From NCBI GenBank assembly GCA_027489375.1, contig JAIXZW010000001.1, positions 244,020 to 308,019 of the forward strand: a stretch of 64,000 nt of DNA, written 5' to 3'. A model generated the notes under the pieces. It ran no database searches, was not told the origin of the DNA, and saw nothing but the letters and a program-made list of their open reading frames with translations. The DNA is from Paracoccaceae bacterium (GTDB lineage Bacteria; Pseudomonadota; Alphaproteobacteria; Rhodobacterales; Rhodobacteraceae). This document shows, in pieces, positions 16,664 through 25,329 of the stretch; position 1 is the first letter of the stretch, and every line of letters starts with the position of its first letter. The translations under genes and the position numbers were made by a program.

Positions 16664-16712
16664 CGTCGTCTCCGTCTGGGAGGGCCGTTTCGGGCCGTTG
16701 GGTGAACTTGGA

Positions 16713-17537
16713 TCAGGCCAGCATGTGGCGCGCGTATTCGGCGTCGGCATCGCTGGGAAGGGCGTCGATGGAGGTGGAGGTGGCGCTTTCGGAAAAGCTG
16801 GCGTCCGCGCCGTAGATGTCGCGCGCGACACCGGTGGTGAGTTGGTCGGGCGTTCCGTCAAAGACCACACGCCCGTCGCGCATGCCGATGACGCGGTCAC
16901 AGTAACGGCGCGCAGTGTCGAGCGTGTGGAGGTTGGCGATGACGACGCGTTTGTCTTCGTCATGGATGCGGCGCAGCGTGTCCATCACGATCTGGGCATT
17001 CATCGGGTCGAGGCTGGCGATGGGTTCGTCGGCCAGGATCACCTTGGGGTCCTGCATCAGCGCACGGGCGATGGCCACGCGCTGTTGCTGGCCGCCGGAC
17101 AGCGCCTCGGCCCGTTTTGGCGCCTGTTCGGCGATGCCGAGCCGGTCGAGGATGGCAAGTGCCTTGAGCACATCGTCATCTGGCCAGAAGTCGAGCAGGG
17201 TGGCGACCGTGGAGCGGCGGTTCAACAGGCCGTGCAGCACGTTCGATGCAACGTTCAGACGCGGCACAAGGTTGAACTGCTGGAAGATCATCGCGCATTG
17301 GCTTTGCCATTCGCGCTTGGCAGCGCCATCGAGAGAAAGCACGTTACGACCTTCGAACAGGATTTCGCCGCGCGTGGCGTCGGTCAGCCGGTTCATCAGC
17401 CTCAGCAGGGTCGACTTTCCCGCGCCGGAGCGGCCGATGATGCCAACGAAACCGGGTTTCGGCAGGTCAAAGCTGACGGCGTCGACGGCGGCCTTAGTGC
17501 CGAAAAGACGCGTCACGTTCCGAACTTGCAGCAGCAT
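16713..17537 (-). CDS. phnC: Phosphonate ABC transporter ATP-binding protein PhnC
   Basis: 274-residue ABC ATPase that powers phosphonate import. Walker [10 protein letters not shown], signature LSGGQQQRV, Walker [15 protein letters not shown]-loop [11 protein letters not shown]. First gene of phnC-D-E-E-acetyltransferase. A good PhoB-type promoter lies upstream. Confidence 0.95.
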   Translation of the reverse strand: MLLQVRNVTRLFGTKAAVDAVSFDLPKPGFVGIIGRSGAGKSTLLRLMNRLTDATRGEILFEGRNVLSLDGAAKREWQSQCAMIFQQFNLVPRLNVASNVLHGLLNRRSTVATLLDFWPDDDVLKALAILDRLGIAEQAPKRAEALSGGQQQRVAIARALMQDPKVILADEPIASLDPMNAQIVMDTLRRIHDEDKRVVIANLHTLDTARRYCDRVIGMRDGRVVFDGTPDQLTTGVARDIYGADASFSESATSTSIDALPSDADAEYARHMLA

Positions 17538-17564
17538 AGGCGCCCCCAGGATTGCTTTGGGGTT

Positions 17565-17598
17565 GTGATAGGGGGGCTACGTGACGTGCCGAATTCAG
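17565..17598 (-). promoter_or_regulatory. Candidate PhoB-dependent promoter of phnC
   Basis: Minus-strand 18-mer CTGAATTCGGCACGTCAC (17581-17598) resembles a Pho box, and TATCAC (17565-17570) follows exactly 10 bases later, the spacing seen when a Pho box replaces the -35. phnC starts 28 bases further on. Confidence 0.5.
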
Positions 17599-17697
17599 TT
17601 TCGTGAAATTTTTCCAACGTCGAGGACGCGAAACTGACGCCGGAATTTTACAATATCGCCTTAACCAAACTTGCACTGGAGCTATCGGGGCAGGGTG

Positions 17698-18600
17698 ATG
17701 GACGAGGCGGAAGATGGGTTCGAGGCGGAAAACATGGGTGCGACCATGGCGGACACGCAGCCCGACGATATGGAGCCGGGGCTGACGGTTGAGGCCGCCT
17801 TTCGCACGATCCTGCACCGGTGCTGTTCCGAGATCGACGCGCATATCGCGTTTGTCCTCGACCGCGACGAAGCAATCGGGCCGCACAAGACGCGGGTCTG
17901 GCTGCGGCGTCTTGTGACCGCGCTGGATGCCTTTGCGCCGGTGCTGAAGCGAAAGGCGACACGCACCTTCCGCGACGAGGCCAAGAGGATATTCCGTGAC
18001 CTGGGCAAGGTGCGGGACAATGACGTGCTGCTTGAAAACCTGCCGGAGAGCGAGCGCAGCGCCAAGCGGGTCGAGGCGGTGGCGCGGCTTCGCATGAAGG
18101 TGCGCCAGCGGATGCGGGACCGCAGTTCGGTAATGTTCGCGCCGCGCCTTCTGCGGTCTGTTTCCGAGGGCTCGCTGTTCCGCTCCGGTCCGGCGGCGAC
18201 GCTGCTGCGTGCCGAGCCGGTCGAGCGTCTGGCTGAGGCGGCGCTTGATTTGGCATGGGAAGATTGCCTGCGGCACCGAAAGCGCTTCGGCGAGCTTGGG
18301 CCGGGTCCGTTGCACGAGTTCCGCAAGGACCTGAAGGCGATGCGGTATCAGACCGAGTTCTTCGCACCTTTCTTCGCGGGATCGCAGGCTGCGGGTTTTC
18401 GCGTCGAGTTGCAGAGAATGCAGGACCTGCTCGGAACTGCGACGGATGCCGAAGTGACGCGGGCGATGCTGGGGAAGGGCGCGGGCAAACAGGCGCGGGA
18501 CACGGTGCGCGACGCGGTCGCCAAGGCCGAGGATATTTGGCGCCTTCTTTTGTCATCGGTGCCGTGGTGGCGCATCGAGCCACGCGCGAGGCTTCATTAA
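17698..18600 (+). CDS. CHAD domain protein (polyphosphate-binding)
   Basis: 300-residue all-alpha CHAD protein; these domains bind inorganic polyphosphate through conserved histidines and many basic side chains. Visible: HKTRVWLRRLVTALDAFAP (first repeat), DLGKVRDNDVL, and the second repeat LHEFRKDLKAMRYQTEFF. No fused CYTH domain is present, so it is a stand-alone CHAD. It starts at ATG 17698. It lies between phnC and pstS-phoB and is followed immediately by the PhoB boxes of pstS, so it probably has a role in storing or granulating phosphate (inference). Confidence 0.88.
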   Translation: MDEAEDGFEAENMGATMADTQPDDMEPGLTVEAAFRTILHRCCSEIDAHIAFVLDRDEAIGPHKTRVWLRRLVTALDAFAPVLKRKATRTFRDEAKRIFRDLGKVRDNDVLLENLPESERSAKRVEAVARLRMKVRQRMRDRSSVMFAPRLLRSVSEGSLFRSGPAATLLRAEPVERLAEAALDLAWEDCLRHRKRFGELGPGPLHEFRKDLKAMRYQTEFFAPFFAGSQAAGFRVELQRMQDLLGTATDAEVTRAMLGKGAGKQARDTVRDAVAKAEDIWRLLLSSVPWWRIEPRARLH

Positions 18601-18601
18601 A

Positions 18602-18641
18602 CTGTCACGCAAGCTTCAAGAGACTGTCACTGAGCTTGAGT
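18602..18641 (+). promoter_or_regulatory. Tandem PhoB boxes upstream of pstS
   Basis: CTGTCAC at 18602 and again at 18624, with weaker half-sites GCTTCAA and CTTGAGT between and after. Four half-sites lie at 11-base steps, an almost ideal double Pho box. It starts two bases after the CHAD gene's stop, 50-90 bases before pstS. Confidence 0.8.
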
Positions 18642-18693
18642 AAATCCGTCGCCAACGCGTCATGAACGGCGCGGTGGATACAGGAGTGAAGAC

Positions 18694-19746
18694 ATGTCCT
18701 TTCTGAAACTTTCCGTCTCGGCCCTTGCGCTGGTGGCTGTGGCCCAAACGGCCGAAGCCCGTGACAACCTGCAAATCGCCGGTTCGTCGACTGTGCTGCC
18801 CTATGCCACCATCGTGGCCGAAGCATTCGGCGAAAACACCGACTTTCCGACGCCGGTCGTCGAGGGCGGCGGTTCGGGTGCGGGCCGCAAGAAGCTGTGC
18901 GAGGGCGTGGGCGAGAACACCATCGACATCGCCAACTCCTCCAGCCCGATCAAGCAGTCGGACATCGACGAATGCACCAAGAACGGTGTGACCGAGATCA
19001 TGGAAATCCGCATCGGCTATGACGGGATCGTCTTTGCCAGCAAGGCGGACGGTGCCGATTTCGCGCTGACGCCGACGGATGTTTATCTGGCGCTTGGCGG
19101 GAAGGTCGCCAAGGATGGTGCCTTGGCCGACAACGCGGCAAAGTCGTGGAAAGATGTGAACGCTGCGCTGCCGGATCAGCCGATCCTCGCCTTCATCCCC
19201 GGCACCAAGCACGGCACGCGTGAAGTGTTCGACCTGAAAGTCCTGCTCGAGGGCTGCAAGGCGACGGGCGCTTACGACATCTTCCTTGCCGCTTCGACCG
19301 GTGCGGATGATGATGCCAAGAAGAAAGAAGCCGAGACCGCCTGCTTCGAGACCCGCACCGATGGCGCTTCGGTCGACATCGACGGCGACTACACCGAGAC
19401 GCTTGCCCGGCTCGAGGCGAACCCGACGGCAGTGGGCGTGTTCGGTCTGTCCTTCTACGAGAACAACACCGACAAGCTGAAAGTCGCGACCATGTCGGGC
19501 ATCGCTCCTTCGGTCGAGACCATCGCCAGCGGTGACTACCCGGTGTCGCGCCCGCTGTTCATGTATGTGAAGAAGCAGCATATCGGCGTGATCCCCGGCC
19601 TGAAGGAATACCTGCAGTTCTTCGTGTCGGACGACATGGTGGGCGCCGAGGGCGAATTGACGCAATACGGCCTCGTGCCCGATCCGGAACTGGCCGCGAC
19701 CCAAGCGTCGGTCGAGGCGGAAACGGTGATGGCTCCGCTGAAGTAA
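18694..19746 (+). CDS. pstS: Phosphate ABC transporter substrate-binding protein PstS
   Basis: 350-residue periplasmic phosphate-binding protein. Signal peptide about residues 1-23 (SFLKLSVSALALVAVAQTAEA); phosphate-site segments QIAGSSTVLPYA, GGGSGAGRK and ANSSSPIK; then PGTKHGTREVFDL. It is downstream of a double Pho box and followed by a terminator and phoB. No pstC, pstA or pstB accompanies it, so it must share permeases encoded elsewhere or act as a sensor input. Paralogue of the partial pstS at the left edge. Confidence 0.95.
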   Translation: MSFLKLSVSALALVAVAQTAEARDNLQIAGSSTVLPYATIVAEAFGENTDFPTPVVEGGGSGAGRKKLCEGVGENTIDIANSSSPIKQSDIDECTKNGVTEIMEIRIGYDGIVFASKADGADFALTPTDVYLALGGKVAKDGALADNAAKSWKDVNAALPDQPILAFIPGTKHGTREVFDLKVLLEGCKATGAYDIFLAASTGADDDAKKKEAETACFETRTDGASVDIDGDYTETLARLEANPTAVGVFGLSFYENNTDKLKVATMSGIAPSVETIASGDYPVSRPLFMYVKKQHIGVIPGLKEYLQFFVSDDMVGAEGELTQYGLVPDPELAATQASVEAETVMAPLK

Positions 19747-19755
19747 CACAAGACG

Positions 19756-19783
19756 GGGGCGGTCGCAGGGCCGCCCCTTTTTT
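19756..19783 (+). terminator. Rho-independent terminator of pstS
   Basis: Stem GGGGCGG/CCGCCCC (19756-19762 with 19771-19777), 8-base loop and six T residues. It separates pstS from phoB. Confidence 0.9.
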
Positions 19784-19800
19784 CTTTCGCGAAAGAGAAG

Positions 19801-20505
19801 ATGATGACAGCGGACAAGCGCAGGCTGCATCCGAGGGTGTTGCTGGTCGAGGACGAACCGGCGCAGCGCGAGGCAGTGGCCTACAACCTCGAAGCAGAGG
19901 GGTTCGAGGTGTCCTCCGCCGACAATGGCGAGGATGCCCTGCTTCTGGTTTATGAGGATGTGCCCGATATAATCGTTTTGGACTGGATGTTGCCGCGCCT
20001 GTCGGGAATCGAGGTCTGTCGCCGTTTGAAGATGCAGCCCGAAACACGCGGGATTCCGATCATCATGTTGTCTGCGCGGGCCGAAGAGGTGGACCGTGTG
20101 CGGGGGCTGGAGACCGGCGCGGATGACTATGTGGTCAAGCCCTATTCGATGGCCGAACTGATGGCCCGCGCCAAGACACAACTGCGGAGGGTTCGCCCTG
20201 CAACGGCGGGGATCGGGCTGGAATATGGCGACTTGCGGCTGGACCCCGAGACGCATCGGGTGCATCGCGGCGACAAGGTGCTTCACCTTGGTCCGACCGA
20301 GTTCCGGCTGCTGGCGACCTTTCTCGAAAGACCCGGCAAGGTCTGGAGCCGTGAACAATTGCTGGACCGCGTCTGGGGGCGGGACATCTATGTCGATACG
20401 CGAACGGTCGATGTGCATGTCGGTCGTCTGCGCAAGGCGGTCTGTGCCTTCGGGCATGAGGACCCGATCCGCACGGTGCGCGGAACGGGTTATGCGCTAG
20501 GCTAG
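19801..20505 (+). CDS. phoB: Phosphate regulon response regulator PhoB
   Basis: 234-residue OmpR/PhoB-family activator. Receiver domain with acidic pocket VEDEP, phospho-acceptor aspartate in IIVLDWMLP (near residue 61) and lysine in DYVVKPYS; winged helix from about residue 140 with LGPTEFRLLATFLERPGKVWSR and TVDVHVGRLRKAV, typical of PhoB. AGAGAAG lies immediately before an ATG-ATG pair; either could be used. No phoR or phoU is seen here. Its targets probably include the Pho-box-like sites in this window. Confidence 0.92.
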   Translation: MMTADKRRLHPRVLLVEDEPAQREAVAYNLEAEGFEVSSADNGEDALLLVYEDVPDIIVLDWMLPRLSGIEVCRRLKMQPETRGIPIIMLSARAEEVDRVRGLETGADDYVVKPYSMAELMARAKTQLRRVRPATAGIGLEYGDLRLDPETHRVHRGDKVLHLGPTEFRLLATFLERPGKVWSREQLLDRVWGRDIYVDTRTVDVHVGRLRKAVCAFGHEDPIRTVRGTGYALG

Positions 20506-20506
20506 T

Positions 20507-21385
20507 TTACCATGTCACATGTGCGGGCCAGACGAATTCCTCGTCCGGTCCGCCGTTCCCCAGCGCCATCGTGCGGGCGCGCAGGAAGGGGGCGATCCCG
20601 TCCTTGGGCAGGTCGGCCAGCGTGGCGGCGGCAATCGGTGCTCCGATGGTCATGGCAAAGGGCTTGCCGCATTTCCTGCGCGTTTCGTGAAAGACCAACG
20701 CGATGCGGAGCGGGTAGGACAGGTGGCTTGCGGTCTGGAACAGGCGCGAGTTCTGGCCGGAGAAGTGGACGGGTAGCGTGGTGACGCCGGGGATCGTCGC
20801 AAGGCGCGAAACGAAGGGGTGCCATGCCGCGTCATGGGCGCGACCCCTGAACGGGACATTGGCTGTCGAGATGCCGCCGGCGGGGAACATTGCGACGGTT
20901 TTGCCCGCCGCCAGAAGCTCGATGGCGAGGCGGCGGCTTTGGGCTGACGTCTTGCGGGCCTGCGGCGTGCCGGAGAAGTCGATGGGCAGAAGATGGGGCG
21001 CGACCTCGGCAGGTTGGCAGAGGACTGAGTTCGTCAGGATCTGGACGTTGCCGCGCAGATGGAGACCGAGCTGGCAGAGTGCCAATCCATCGACGATGCC
21101 GAAGGGGTGGTTCGCAACCAGCAACAGGCCGCCCGTTTGCGGGATATGCGCGGCGGGCACCGTCCAACGGCGGTCGGGCACTATGTCAAGCAGGCGCAGG
21201 GCTGCATCGAAGACCGGTTCGTCCGGTCTGGGTGCTGCGGCCCAAGTACGGTAGAGGTTCCGAAGGCGGGGTTGGCCGCTGGCGCGTTCGATCAGGCGGA
21301 TCAGGCCGCGGCGCAGGCGGGGCTGGCCCGGATGGGAATAGGTGAATGCGGGGGCGGGCGGGGTGTGTAGGCTTGCATCTGTCAC
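20507..21385 (-). CDS. Lysophospholipid acyltransferase, OlsA/OlsF-like
   Basis: 292-residue acyltransferase of the PlsC superfamily. The catalytic block is ANHPFGIVDGLAL, an H-x5-D version typical of ornithine-lipid/haemolysin-type acyltransferases rather than the H-x4-D of ordinary PlsC; the donor-site block is AMFPAGGISTA. GTG 21385 was chosen because AGGGAAG stands seven bases upstream; the open frame to 21451 would overlap phnM3. Last gene of phnD2-C2-E3-phnM3. Ornithine lipids replace phospholipids when phosphate is scarce, so a role in lyso-ornithine lipid acylation is attractive but inferred; no olsB is visible. Confidence 0.75.
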   Translation of the reverse strand: MTDASLHTPPAPAFTYSHPGQPRLRRGLIRLIERASGQPRLRNLYRTWAAAPRPDEPVFDAALRLLDIVPDRRWTVPAAHIPQTGGLLLVANHPFGIVDGLALCQLGLHLRGNVQILTNSVLCQPAEVAPHLLPIDFSGTPQARKTSAQSRRLAIELLAAGKTVAMFPAGGISTANVPFRGRAHDAAWHPFVSRLATIPGVTTLPVHFSGQNSRLFQTASHLSYPLRIALVFHETRRKCGKPFAMTIGAPIAAATLADLPKDGIAPFLRARTMALGNGGPDEEFVWPAHVTW

Positions 21386-21407
21386 GGGAGTCTTCCCTTT
21401 TGGTGCG

Positions 21408-22670
21408 TCACGAAGTTGCTGTCGCTGGGGTTGAAAGGCTGTGACCGGCAAGTGCGGAGTAACCGCCGCGTCCTGCGACCCAGGTGCGCAGAGGGGCGGG
21501 CGTGCCCTGTTCGGGCCAGTCCAGCAGCAAAAGATCGGCGCGTAGTCCCGCCGCGATCTGACCGCGATCCGTCAGGTGCAAAGCCTTGGCAGGATTGGCC
21601 GAGACGAGTTGCCAGAGCGCGGGGAGGGGGGCAACCTTTTCGGCGTGAAGCCGCGCAACGGCACCCAGAATCGCGGGGTAAAAATAGTCCGAGGCGAGGA
21701 TGTCGCAAAGATCGCGCCGGATCATCCCGGCCGCCGAGGGCGAACCGAGGTGGCTGCCGCCGCGCATGGCATTCGGCGCACCGAGGACGATCCAGTCTCC
21801 TTCATCACGGGCCGATTGAAAGACCCGTTCATGCATCGGGAATTCCGCAATTCCCGCCCCGTGCGCGCGATAGAAATCGCGGGTTTCCACTTGTGTGTCG
21901 TCATGGCTGAGCATGGGCGCCATGGCACTTCGGGCAAGTTTGGACATGCGGGCGATGTCATCGGCCACATCGTCACGCCGCTGCCAGACCGAGAGCATGA
22001 GTGCGATGTATTCCGCCGTTGCCATCCCCGCACGCTTGGCGCGGCTGTCCATCTTGGCATGGAAGGCCGGATCGTCGATGTCGGTGACAGGGTATTCGCG
22101 GATCAGATCGAAGGGGCGGTCATGCAGGGCGATGGAGGGGTGGAGGAGCGCCGCAGTAGTGTGGTCGTTGAAGGCCAAGGCAGGCGTATCTGGCTGGTTC
22201 AGCGCCGTGGCAATCAGGGAATGGGCCTCGGGGCAGAAGGTTTCCCAGCGCAGTTGCAGGCGGTTCTCGACCGTCAGGCGGGGGGCGAGCCGGGTCAGGG
22301 CGCGCAGCACGGACCAGCCGGTTTCGACCGACCGCAATCCCGGTTCCCAGCTTAGGGTCAGCGCGTGGTAGGCGGTTGCGATCCCGTTGGCGGCAAGTTG
22401 GCGGTCGGTTTCGAGAAGTGCCGTCTCGATGGGGATCGTGACGCCGGGGCGGGGCATGATCTGGCGCTCGAACGCGTCGCCGTGAATGTCGACGAAGGCT
22501 GGGGCAAGGATCTTGCCGCGGGCGTCGATTACCTCTGCCCCGTCGCGGGCGGTGTCGATGCCGGTGATCCGCCCCGCCTCGATCCGGAGGGAGGCGGTCT
22601 CGATCCGGTCCGGCAAGACAAGGCTTGCGCCTTCGATAAGGGTGGCGGAAGGGATGAGGTGTCGGGTCAT
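21408..22670 (-). CDS. PhnM-like amidohydrolase, variant type (third copy)
   Basis: 420-residue PhnM-family protein, the longest of the three here. It keeps LAPAFVDIHGDAFERQIMPRP, MLSHDDTQ, AEFPMHE, LGAPNAMRGGSHLGS and SDYFYPAIL. As in the second copy, the canonical HTDNLERH is HGDAFERQ. It sits in an operon with its own phosphonate transporter (phnD2-C2-E3) and an acyltransferase, without any core C-P lyase gene. It may process a special imported phosphonate or the triphosphate intermediate derived from it (inference). Confidence 0.83.
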   Translation of the reverse strand: MTRHLIPSATLIEGASLVLPDRIETASLRIEAGRITGIDTARDGAEVIDARGKILAPAFVDIHGDAFERQIMPRPGVTIPIETALLETDRQLAANGIATAYHALTLSWEPGLRSVETGWSVLRALTRLAPRLTVENRLQLRWETFCPEAHSLIATALNQPDTPALAFNDHTTAALLHPSIALHDRPFDLIREYPVTDIDDPAFHAKMDSRAKRAGMATAEYIALMLSVWQRRDDVADDIARMSKLARSAMAPMLSHDDTQVETRDFYRAHGAGIAEFPMHERVFQSARDEGDWIVLGAPNAMRGGSHLGSPSAAGMIRRDLCDILASDYFYPAILGAVARLHAEKVAPLPALWQLVSANPAKALHLTDRGQIAAGLRADLLLLDWPEQGTPAPLRTWVAGRGGYSALAGHSLSTPATATS

Positions 22671-22673
22671 GGA

Positions 22674-23471
22674 TCAGAGGAGCTTCGAGCGTATCCAGCC
22701 CGATCCCTGTTCGACGAGCAGGACGAGGGCGAGGAGCATGAGGATGATGGTCAGGGCTTCGTCATAGTTGAAGAGGTCGAAGGCGACCTTGAGATCGACG
22801 CCGATCCCGCCTGCACCGACAAGGCCGAGGGCGGCGGACCCGCGCACGGCCTTTTCCAGCGCGAAAAGCGATGTGGCGGTGAAGGAGGGCAGGCAGGCCG
22901 GAATGACCGCCGAGAAGATGATGCCCGTGCGGCTTGCGCCGACGGCTCGGAGCGCGTCCTGCGGGCCGGGGTCGGCCTCTTCCATCGCTTCGGCGAAGAA
23001 GCGGCCGGCGAAGCCGATCTTGTCGACCATGATCGCCAGAACGCCTGCGGCAGGGCCGAGGCCGACGACGATGATGAAGAAGATCGCCCAGACGAGGTCG
23101 GGGATCGTGCGGAAGAGCGCGATGACGGCGCGGGCGGCGTGGCGGACCATAGGGTGGGGCGACAGGCGGTCGGTGGCGAGGATGGCGCAAGGCAGCGCGA
23201 AGACGAGGCCGAGTGCCGCACCCGCCACGGCCATTTGCAGGGTTTCAAAGAGTTTCCACGCGATGCGGTCGATATGCGCCAAATCTGGCGGAAACATCTG
23301 CGCAAGCAGGCCCGAGGGTGCCACGAGGCGCGAAAGTCCGCGCCCGAGTGCATCGAACTGCGGTGCGGTGGACAGGATGCTGGACAGGACGAGTGCTGCG
23401 ACCATGAGCAACGCCGCATATTCGGCAAGGCTGCGGTGGCGGAAACGCGGGGGCAGGGGAAGGGCGGTCAT
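22674..23471 (-). CDS. phnE: Phosphonate-type ABC transporter permease (PhnE-like, second system)
   Basis: 265-residue permease with FETLQMAVAGAALGLVFALPCAI in the core and the ATPase-contact loop DALRAVGASRTGIIFSAVIP; ends SGWIRSKLL as other PhnE proteins do. A single permease gene here suggests a homodimer, unlike the first system. ATGA overlap with the ATPase gene. Confidence 0.9.
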   Translation of the reverse strand: MTALPLPPRFRHRSLAEYAALLMVAALVLSSILSTAPQFDALGRGLSRLVAPSGLLAQMFPPDLAHIDRIAWKLFETLQMAVAGAALGLVFALPCAILATDRLSPHPMVRHAARAVIALFRTIPDLVWAIFFIIVVGLGPAAGVLAIMVDKIGFAGRFFAEAMEEADPGPQDALRAVGASRTGIIFSAVIPACLPSFTATSLFALEKAVRGSAALGLVGAGGIGVDLKVAFDLFNYDEALTIILMLLALVLLVEQGSGWIRSKLL

Positions 23472-24274
23472 GATGCACCCGCCGCTGGATCGAAGAAACG
23501 GCGCAGTCGATCGGCATCGGTATGTGCGGTGGGATGGTCGAGCACGATACGTCCCCCGCTCAGACCGAGGATGTGGTCCGAGAATGCCAAAGTGTGCTCC
23601 ATTCGGTGAGAGATGAAGACGAGTGTCAGCCCGTCCTGTCTTGCAAGACCCGCGAGGATGCGCATCACCTCTTCGCCCGATTGCGGGTCGAGGCTGGCAT
23701 CGGGTTCGTCGGCAAGGATGATGCGTGGGCGTTGCATCAGCATGCGGGCGATGGCGACCCGCTGCTGTTGTCCACCCGAAAGGCTGTCCACGCGTTGCAG
23801 CGCCTTGTCAGCCAGACCGACCCGGGCGAGGCAGGCCATTGCTTCGTTGCGTGTCGTCGCGGTGGCAAGGGACTGAAACCACGTCCATGGCCCGCTGGCG
23901 CGGGATTGCTCGCCGTGGATCACGTTGGTGAGCGCCGAAAGACGCGGCACGAGGTTGTGCTTTTGCCAGACCATGCCGATCTGCGACCGGAAGCGCCGCA
24001 ACTCGCGCGGTGCGAGGGAAAGCACGTCTTGCCCCAGAAGTGCGATGTGGCCAGAGGTCGGTTCCACGAGGCGGATGAGGCATTTGAGCGCGGTCGATTT
24101 GCCTGACCCATTAGCCCCTATCAGCGCTGTGGCGACGCCCGGCTGCACGGTGAAGCCGATGCCGCGAAGAACGGTGTTGACCCCGAATGCTTTGTGCAGG
24201 TCGCTTACCGAAAGCACCGACCCCGCGCGCGCGGGGTCGGTCAGGGCCGGCGTATCGCGAAGCGGTGCGTTCAC
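23468..24274 (-). CDS. phnC: Phosphonate-type ABC transporter ATPase (PhnC-like, second system)
   Basis: 268-residue ABC ATPase: Walker A GANGSGKST, signature LSGGQQQRV, Walker B IILADEPDASLDP. The family-typical IGMVWQKHNLVPRLSALTNV places it with PhnC. It starts two bases after the phnD2 stop. Confidence 0.92.
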   Translation of the reverse strand: MNAPLRDTPALTDPARAGSVLSVSDLHKAFGVNTVLRGIGFTVQPGVATALIGANGSGKSTALKCLIRLVEPTSGHIALLGQDVLSLAPRELRRFRSQIGMVWQKHNLVPRLSALTNVIHGEQSRASGPWTWFQSLATATTRNEAMACLARVGLADKALQRVDSLSGGQQQRVAIARMLMQRPRIILADEPDASLDPQSGEEVMRILAGLARQDGLTLVFISHRMEHTLAFSDHILGLSGGRIVLDHPTAHTDADRLRRFFDPAAGAS

Positions 24275-24276
24275 TC

Positions 24277-25143
24277 TTATTCGCCCACGAACTCGGTAAA
24301 TTCGGTGACGCCGACGTTTTCGAACATCTTGCGCACGCCGTCATAATCGGCGTCCGTCACCGAGGCATCGAAGCTGCCGCCGATGTACTTCTGGTTCTCG
24401 TCGGTCGTCGTGATGGCGGCGAGAAGTTCGGTTCCGTGTTCGGTAAAGGTCTTGCGGACCGCATCGACCACATCGGCCGGCACCTTGGCCGAGGCGAGGA
24501 GGACGTCGTTGGGGAGCTCGTTGCCTGTGACCAGCACGCGGAGTTTCTGGTCGGGGAATTTCTCGGTGATCTGGTCGATATGCGTCTTGTTGAGGCCGAT
24601 CGCCGCGATCTGGCCCTGGATCAGGGCCTCCATCGCCACGTTGCGGTTGAGGAAGACGGGTTCGTAATCGGTGCCATAGGCGAGGCCTGCCTCGGCCAGC
24701 AGGGTCGCGGGCGACAGGTGCTGCGAGGTGGAGCCGATCTCGCCGAAGGAAATCTTCTGTCCCTTGAGGTCTTCGGCGTGTTGCAGGGGCGAGGAGTCGA
24801 GGACCACGACATTGGCGTAATAGTCCGGGCGGTTCCACGTCACGACAGGTTGCGCATCGAGACGGGCGTTGAACACGACATATTCGGCGGGGCCGGTCAG
24901 GACGAAATCGACCTGATCGGCGGCCATCGCCTCGACCGCGACGGTGCGGCCCGAGACAGGGAAGAATTCGACCTTGAGCCCCGAGGCCGTTTCGAAAGCG
25001 TCCTTGAAGGGACCCATTTCCTTTTGCAGGGCTTCCATGCCGTCGATGTCGGTTACGGCAAAGCGGATGGTTTCGGCCGCTGTGGCGCCGTTGGCAGAAA
25101 GGCCGGACAGGGCGATGAATCCTGCGGTCAAAAGCGATTTCAT
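24277..25143 (-). CDS. phnD: Phosphonate-type ABC transporter substrate-binding protein (PhnD-like, second system)
   Basis: 288-residue periplasmic binding protein with signal peptide (about residues 1-22, SLLTAGFIALSGLSANGATA). Ligand segments differ from the first PhnD: VDFVLTGPAEYVVF and EIGSTSQHLSPATLL. This points to another substrate, perhaps phosphite or an alkylphosphonate. First gene of phnD2-C2-E3-phnM3-acyltransferase. The start was set at the signal peptide; the open frame upstream belongs to a pseudogene remnant. Confidence 0.9.
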   Translation of the reverse strand: MKSLLTAGFIALSGLSANGATAAETIRFAVTDIDGMEALQKEMGPFKDAFETASGLKVEFFPVSGRTVAVEAMAADQVDFVLTGPAEYVVFNARLDAQPVVTWNRPDYYANVVVLDSSPLQHAEDLKGQKISFGEIGSTSQHLSPATLLAEAGLAYGTDYEPVFLNRNVAMEALIQGQIAAIGLNKTHIDQITEKFPDQKLRVLVTGNELPNDVLLASAKVPADVVDAVRKTFTEHGTELLAAITTTDENQKYIGGSFDASVTDADYDGVRKMFENVGVTEFTEFVGE

Positions 25144-25212
25144 GGTGGTTTCCCGTGCGGTTTCGGTCGAAGCCTTCGTAGCGGCGTTGCGTGACGCCCC
25201 TATTTCGGTGAG

Positions 25213-25230
25213 ATGAAGCTTTGGTGACGG
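25213..25230 (-). promoter_or_regulatory. PhoB-box-like 18-mer upstream of the second phnD
   Basis: Minus strand reads CCGTCACCAAAGCTTCAT, nearly the same as the pstS box CTGTCACGCAAGCTTCAA. It lies 70-87 bases before the phnD2 start; TAGGGG follows about 10 bases downstream. Confidence 0.65.
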
Positions 25231-25329
25231 GTTGGCGGATCGGTCATCGGTGGTGCGTCGGCCCGTGAAACAACCCGCCTTGGGCAGGCACGCAAGCGCC
25301 GCCGTGTCAGTGGACGCAGGGACGACTGC

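Noticed and set aside
18616..20457. 613-residue open frame on the minus strand opposite pstS and phoB
   Set aside because: It lies antisense to two well-identified genes, has no recognisable motif, and is typical of long shadow frames in GC-rich DNA.
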